DNA of 64,000 bases from an uncultured Azospirillum sp. (GTDB lineage: Bacteria; Pseudomonadota; Alphaproteobacteria; RF32; CAG-239): positions 1 through 64,000 of the forward strand of contig CAMYUM010000006.1 in NCBI GenBank assembly GCA_947301965.1. Direction: 5' to 3'. The position numbers and the translations under genes are program-made. Shown one piece after another: positions 61,126 through 64,000 of the stretch. The notes under the pieces were generated by a model. That model saw only the letters and a program-made list of their open reading frames with translations. It was not told the origin of the DNA and did no database searches. Position 1 is the stretch's first letter, and each line of letters opens with the position of its first letter.

Positions 61126-61829
61126 ATGACAAACCGCATTTTTACGGGCGCAGACAAGGACGGCGATTGCGCAAGGCAAAATCAGCCTTGATGGAAAGTT
61201 TTTTGCCTAAGGTCAAAATAAACGCCGATAAACCGCTTGTTTTTCCCTTTTGTCCCAAAAAAATATATTTGGAAATCGGTTTCGGCGACGGCGATCATCT
61301 GGCCGGACATTCGGCTCAACATAAAGATATTGCTTATATCGGCGCAGAGGTTTTTAAGAATGGTATTGCAAATTTGCTGAGCCTGATGACCGGAATAAAA
61401 CAAAACGATGAAGTCAGCGACGATATAAAACTTTTGCCCGAAAGAAGTGATAATGTGCGGATTTGGGACGATGACATTCGCCTCCTCTTTCCGTTGTTGC
61501 CTGACGAATGTTTGGATATGGTGTTTTTGCTGTTTCCCGACCCTTGGCCCAAAAAGCGCCATGCTTCACGTCGGTTTGTTAATCCGGATAATTTGAAAGT
61601 ATTGGCAAGGATTTTAAAACCCAACGGAATTTTGCGAATTGCCACCGATCATATGGTTTATAAAAAATGGACGTTGGAACAGATGCGTAAATGCCCTGAT
61701 TTTGAATGGACTGCAACTTGCGGCAATGACTGGAAACATGAACCTGCAGATTGGGTTGAGACAAAATATCAACGCAAAGCCATACGTGAAGGACGCCGTC
61801 CGGTATTTTTGGATTTTATCAGAAAATAA
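61116..61829 (+). CDS. trmB: tRNA (guanine-N7)-methyltransferase
   Basis: Methylates G46 of tRNAs. The 237-residue Rossmann-fold enzyme has YGRRQGRRLRKAKSALME, the SAM motif YLEIGFGDGDHLAG, FLLFPDPWPKKRHASRRFVN with the catalytic Asp region, and TDHMVYKKWTLEQM. The ATG lies within the metK 3' end with GAGGA upstream. Last gene of the conserved block; rimP, which often follows, is not present. Confidence 0.95.
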   Translation: MQIDDKPHFYGRRQGRRLRKAKSALMESFLPKVKINADKPLVFPFCPKKIYLEIGFGDGDHLAGHSAQHKDIAYIGAEVFKNGIANLLSLMTGIKQNDEVSDDIKLLPERSDNVRIWDDDIRLLFPLLPDECLDMVFLLFPDPWPKKRHASRRFVNPDNLKVLARILKPNGILRIATDHMVYKKWTLEQMRKCPDFEWTATCGNDWKHEPADWVETKYQRKAIREGRRPVFLDFIRK

Positions 61830-61843
61830 ATCTATCTCTCACA

Positions 61844-61903
61844 TCATTGCGAGGAGGATTTTAATCCGACGTGTTAATCCTGAAGGTAAAAAGCTCGTAA
61901 TGA
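61844..61903. repeat. REP-like imperfect palindrome after trmB
   Basis: TCATTGCGAG at 61844-61853 and CTCGTAATGA at 61894-61903 are inverted arms with one mismatch. Inner complementary segments (AGGATT and AATCCT) allow a longer folded structure. This kind of TCATTGCGAG palindrome is a frequent intergenic repeat in several bacterial genomes; other copies would be outside this window. Confidence 0.55.
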
Positions 61904-61919
61904 CGAAAAAATTTGCAAC

Positions 61920-61949
61920 AAAAAACCGCCTGTTTCCAAGCGGTTTTTT
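61920..61949. terminator. Bidirectional terminator between trmB and the secreted hydrolase
   Basis: AAAAAACCGC and GCGGTTTTTT pair around CTGTTTCCAA, with A and T runs giving polar tails on both strands. Confidence 0.85.
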
Positions 61950-61953
61950 GTAA

Positions 61954-62985
61954 TTATTCCTGCGGAGGCATCGAAAGATGTTCTTTTAAGAACTTCTCAA
62001 TTGCATCAAATGGTATCAAATCCTTCTTGTCATAAAGGTCAACATAGTTTGCCTCGGGAACAGTTTGCAACTCTTTAGGATCGCCGGCAGAAATAAAGAC
62101 ATCTTCACTAAAATAACGGGCAAAAGAATTTTCTCCGACAACAAACAGCGATGGACGCGGAGAAACCATATCAAGATTCTTGAACGGACCAAAACTGATT
62201 AGCGCCGTGTCACTGGTACGAGTTATTGCCAATGATGCTCTCGGATGCTGTCCGCGTGGTGTGCGATAATAACCGTACATTTCTTTCTCAGTATCGGTAG
62301 ATTGTTCCGATACATCATAAGGGGCCAAAACAACCAACTCTTTGATGCTGTTTTGTTGTTCTGCCTGACGTTGAGCAATGTTCGCAAACAAATCTTTTTC
62401 CAAGTCGTCACTTACTTTACCGTCACCCAAACCGTTTTGACGTTCACGACTCAAGTCATAAAGGTTGATGGAAACAATGGCTTTTAAGCGCGGATCAACG
62501 GCTGCGGCACTAAAGGCATAAGGTGCTCCGCTACCAATACCCAAAATACCAACATTGTTACGATCAATAGAGCTGTTGGTCATAATAAAATCAACTGCAG
62601 AGATAATGTCTTCGATATAAGTTTCCGGAGAGGCCAAATAGCGCGGATTTCCGCCGCTTTCACCTTGATAAGACGGATCAAATGCCAAAGTGATAAAACC
62701 ACGCTCGGCCAAACTTTGAGCATAAAAACCGGAAGCCTGTTCTTTTACGGCACCAATCGGAGTGGTAACCACAACACCGGGGAATTTGTCAATAACCAGG
62801 CGTGATGCCGGCATATACAAATCGGCAACAACATTAATACCGTAACGATTGTTGAAAGAAACTTTTTGATGAGTAACTGTACTGCTCTTAGGAAAAATTT
62901 TATCCCAATGGCTTGTGTCGGCAGCGTTGGCGCAAACCGAAACAGTCATCATGCTTATAAAACAAAAAAACAATAGTTTTTTCAT
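61954..62985 (-). CDS. Secreted alpha/beta hydrolase
   Basis: 343 residues with a signal peptide (LLFFCFISMMTVSVCANA). It is an alpha/beta hydrolase of the YcjY/acetyl-xylan-esterase-like group: VVADLYMPASRLVIDKFPGV, LAFDPSYQGESGGNPRYLAS, DIISAVDFIMTNSSIDRNNV and the elbow VGILGIGSGAPYAFSAA with a Ser two positions after Gly-Ile. Location is periplasmic or outer-surface; substrate unknown. The stop lies at a bidirectional terminator. Confidence 0.85.
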   Translation of the reverse strand: MKKLLFFCFISMMTVSVCANAADTSHWDKIFPKSSTVTHQKVSFNNRYGINVVADLYMPASRLVIDKFPGVVVTTPIGAVKEQASGFYAQSLAERGFITLAFDPSYQGESGGNPRYLASPETYIEDIISAVDFIMTNSSIDRNNVGILGIGSGAPYAFSAAAVDPRLKAIVSINLYDLSRERQNGLGDGKVSDDLEKDLFANIAQRQAEQQNSIKELVVLAPYDVSEQSTDTEKEMYGYYRTPRGQHPRASLAITRTSDTALISFGPFKNLDMVSPRPSLFVVGENSFARYFSEDVFISAGDPKELQTVPEANYVDLYDKKDLIPFDAIEKFLKEHLSMPPQE

Positions 62986-63080
62986 GCCAACCTCCAGTAG
63001 TTTATATATACTAAAATATCAATTAGAGATCGCCGCAAGTCAAGCACTTTTTGCGGACAACACACATTTAGAGATTGAAA

Positions 63081-63118
63081 ATAAAAAAACAGCCTCGAAC
63101 CTTGGTGGTTCAAAGCTG
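63081..63118 (-). terminator. Terminator of the Lys-rich small protein gene
   Basis: CAGCCTCGAACC and GGTTCAAAGCTG pair with two mismatches around TTGGT; the minus strand continues with seven T's. It lies 33 bases after the stop of the 44-residue gene. Confidence 0.7.
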
Positions 63119-63150
63119 CTTGATTTTTAGCATCGTACAGAAGCGGCGGT

Positions 63151-63285
63151 CTAGTGCTTGTGCTTGCGCTTGGCACGTACCTTTTCGGCTTCTCTCGTAC
63201 GTTGATACTCGGTCTGTGCTTTCTTCTTTTTGCTCGGGGCTTTTTCTTTTTTGCCGGTACGAGCATTTTTGTTTTTCTGACCCAT
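63151..63285 (-). CDS. 44-residue Lys/Arg-rich protein
   Basis: A small open frame of 44 residues beginning MGQKNKNARTGKKEKAP and ending RAKRKHKH. About half the residues are Lys, Arg or His, with a short helix-like middle (AQTEYQRTREAEKV). Such peptides bind nucleic acid or ribosomes; nothing more can be said. There is no clear ribosome binding site (AAAGACATCATT ATG). A terminator follows, supporting a transcript. The DNA is relatively GC-rich, like the next gene. Not recognised as a ribosomal protein. Confidence 0.55.
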   Translation of the reverse strand: MGQKNKNARTGKKEKAPSKKKKAQTEYQRTREAEKVRAKRKHKH

Positions 63286-63450
63286 AATGATGTCTTTTAG
63301 TTTGGTTAATAATAATGTTAAAAATCTCAAAGAGTGTTGATGTTATATACCAAAATCGGCTTTTGTCAACCCTGAAAAGACTTGACTTTTGCCGGCTCTG
63401 CCATTAAACTGTGACCACTTAGAAATTATTAACCTTTATTTATCCATGCT

Positions 63451-63915
63451 ATGACACAAACAACTATTATGCTGCAAATGGCGCGTAACGAAGATTACGT
63501 TAATGCCATGAACGTTCTGACTGTCGTAAAAATGCGTATAGTCAACGTGACAACCGATGACCTCATGATGGCCTATTTGGTTGCAACCGAATGGTGCGAG
63601 TGGTTCAGAAATCCCGATTGCAAAGGCAGCCCTCTGGCAGGAAAAGGCATTGAAGCCGAAAGCTATTCCTGTGCTCTGGAGCTGATGGACTCAATCCGGG
63701 AAGATCTCGCCAAACAGCTTGGGGAAGAGATTGACCTCATTACCATCGTCTTTCATTCTCTCAATCCCAATCTGCTCATTGCCGGCAAGCGTTTTGACGA
63801 TCCTAACGTACCCGAGCTGGCCAAACTCCACTACAAAGCACTCAAATGCACGGCAGACCTCTTCAAGGACCGGTACTGTTGCACCGCGTTCTCCGAGATC
63901 TTGGAGGCAGAATGA
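63451..63915 (+). CDS. Orphan 154-residue protein
   Basis: Family not recognised. It is a soluble, mostly helical protein (ARNEDYVNAMNVLTVVKMRI, VATEWCEWFRNPDCKG, LELMDSIREDLAKQLGEEI) with a cluster of Cys (CKGS, SCAL, KCTAD, YCCTAF). Third codon positions are GC-richer than in neighbouring genes, and no ribosome binding site precedes the ATG (TTATCCATGCT ATG). It is divergent from the Lys-rich gene. Its own terminator follows. Possibly acquired, or expressed as a leaderless or short-leader mRNA. Confidence 0.65.
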   Translation: MTQTTIMLQMARNEDYVNAMNVLTVVKMRIVNVTTDDLMMAYLVATEWCEWFRNPDCKGSPLAGKGIEAESYSCALELMDSIREDLAKQLGEEIDLITIVFHSLNPNLLIAGKRFDDPNVPELAKLHYKALKCTADLFKDRYCCTAFSEILEAE

Positions 63916-63933
63916 CACCGGATTTTGTAGCAG

Positions 63934-63972
63934 AAATCACCATCTCCTCAAAAAGGAAATGGTGATTTTTTA
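63934..63972 (+). terminator. Terminator of the 154-residue orphan gene
   Basis: AAATCACCAT and ATGGTGATTT form a 10 bp stem followed by TTTTT, 18 bases after the stop. Nothing identifiable lies between here and the window end. Confidence 0.85.
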
Positions 63973-64000
63973 TTTGTTTTCAGCACATTGTCTTTATCAA

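Noticed and set aside
61639-61953. 104-codon frame overlapping trmB and the following repeat
   Set aside because: It lies mostly in an alternative frame of trmB and extends through the palindrome and terminator; not a gene.
62982-63266. 94-codon minus-strand frame over the Lys-rich region
   Set aside because: It is a shifted reading of the 44-residue Lys-rich gene that runs on through the terminator hairpin; the shorter frame has the better start and stop relative to that terminator.
1-64000. CRISPR arrays, insertion sequences, prophage, toxin-antitoxin or canonical defence genes
   Set aside because: I looked for regularly spaced repeats, transposase or integrase motifs (DDE, RHRY), Cas and restriction motifs on both strands and saw none. 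The RHH gene is not paired with a toxin; it belongs to the sspB operon.

Overview
The window looks like chromosome of an AT-rich alphaproteobacterium. Four things point there: the order miaB-phoH-ybeY-corC-lnt-HTH regulator-metK-trmB; MipZ, DUF1150, LpxI and the SspB plus ribbon-helix-helix pair; a circularly permuted (two-piece) tmRNA; and a DUF2066/PerM pair. My placement with the uncultured, gut-associated Rhodospirillales-like lineages is a guess from gene content and base composition; no rRNA is present to test it. Genes are tightly packed, with many 1-35 bp overlaps, starts set by clear Shine-Dalgarno sequences, and convergent pairs sharing compact terminators.

Layout. 1-4.6 kb: tRNA-Pro, radC, map, alaS. 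4.6-7.9 kb: a complete dTDP-L-rhamnose operon (rfbA-rfbC-rfbD-rfbB). 8-13.9 kb: msrB, an aminopeptidase, a NagB homologue with an altered active site, then lpxA-lpxI-lpxB and a small kinase-fold gene. 13.9-21.5 kb: PerM/DUF2066, pta-ackA (acetate production), uppP, an M23 peptidase and xseA. 21.6-25.6 kb: poorly known genes, one of foreign-looking composition. 25.6-27.6 kb: mtaB-ftsY. 27.6-39.8 kb: a surface-polymer island on both strands. 39.8-43.6 kb: mazG-like, thyA, folA, then ssrA, sspB, an RHH protein and an archaemetzincin-like protease. 43.7-53.9 kb: hydrolase, secreted proteins, an ArsB/NhaD transporter, a D,D-carboxypeptidase, mipZ, infA, folD, YggU/YggT and a TerB-like pair. 54-61.8 kb: the conserved miaB...trmB block. 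61.9-64 kb: a secreted hydrolase, a 44-residue Lys-rich protein and an orphan gene.

The most interesting region is the surface-polymer island. It combines teichoic-acid-type functions (a TagD-like cytidylyltransferase and two CDP-glycerol glycerophosphotransferase-like proteins) with an MBOAT/SGNH O-acylation pair and several glycosyltransferases. One 892-residue protein fuses a GT2 glycosyltransferase, a glycerophosphotransferase and a cytidylyltransferase. A short aromatic/hydrophobic/basic motif (e.g. KKYYLFGVLVYKK, or KKYKLLGILPILSIEDK at a C-terminus) recurs at the ends or linkers of enzymes of unrelated folds, and a 68-residue protein consists almost only of three copies of it. I infer a glycerol-phosphate-containing capsule or teichoic-acid-like surface polymer whose enzymes share a common membrane- or partner-docking module.

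Other points: a NagB homologue with Cys at the catalytic Asp72 position, a COG2945 hydrolase with Thr for the nucleophilic Ser, adjacency of ssrA and sspB, a duplicated promoter before two GT2 operons, and a set of comparatively GC-rich genes without ribosome binding sites.
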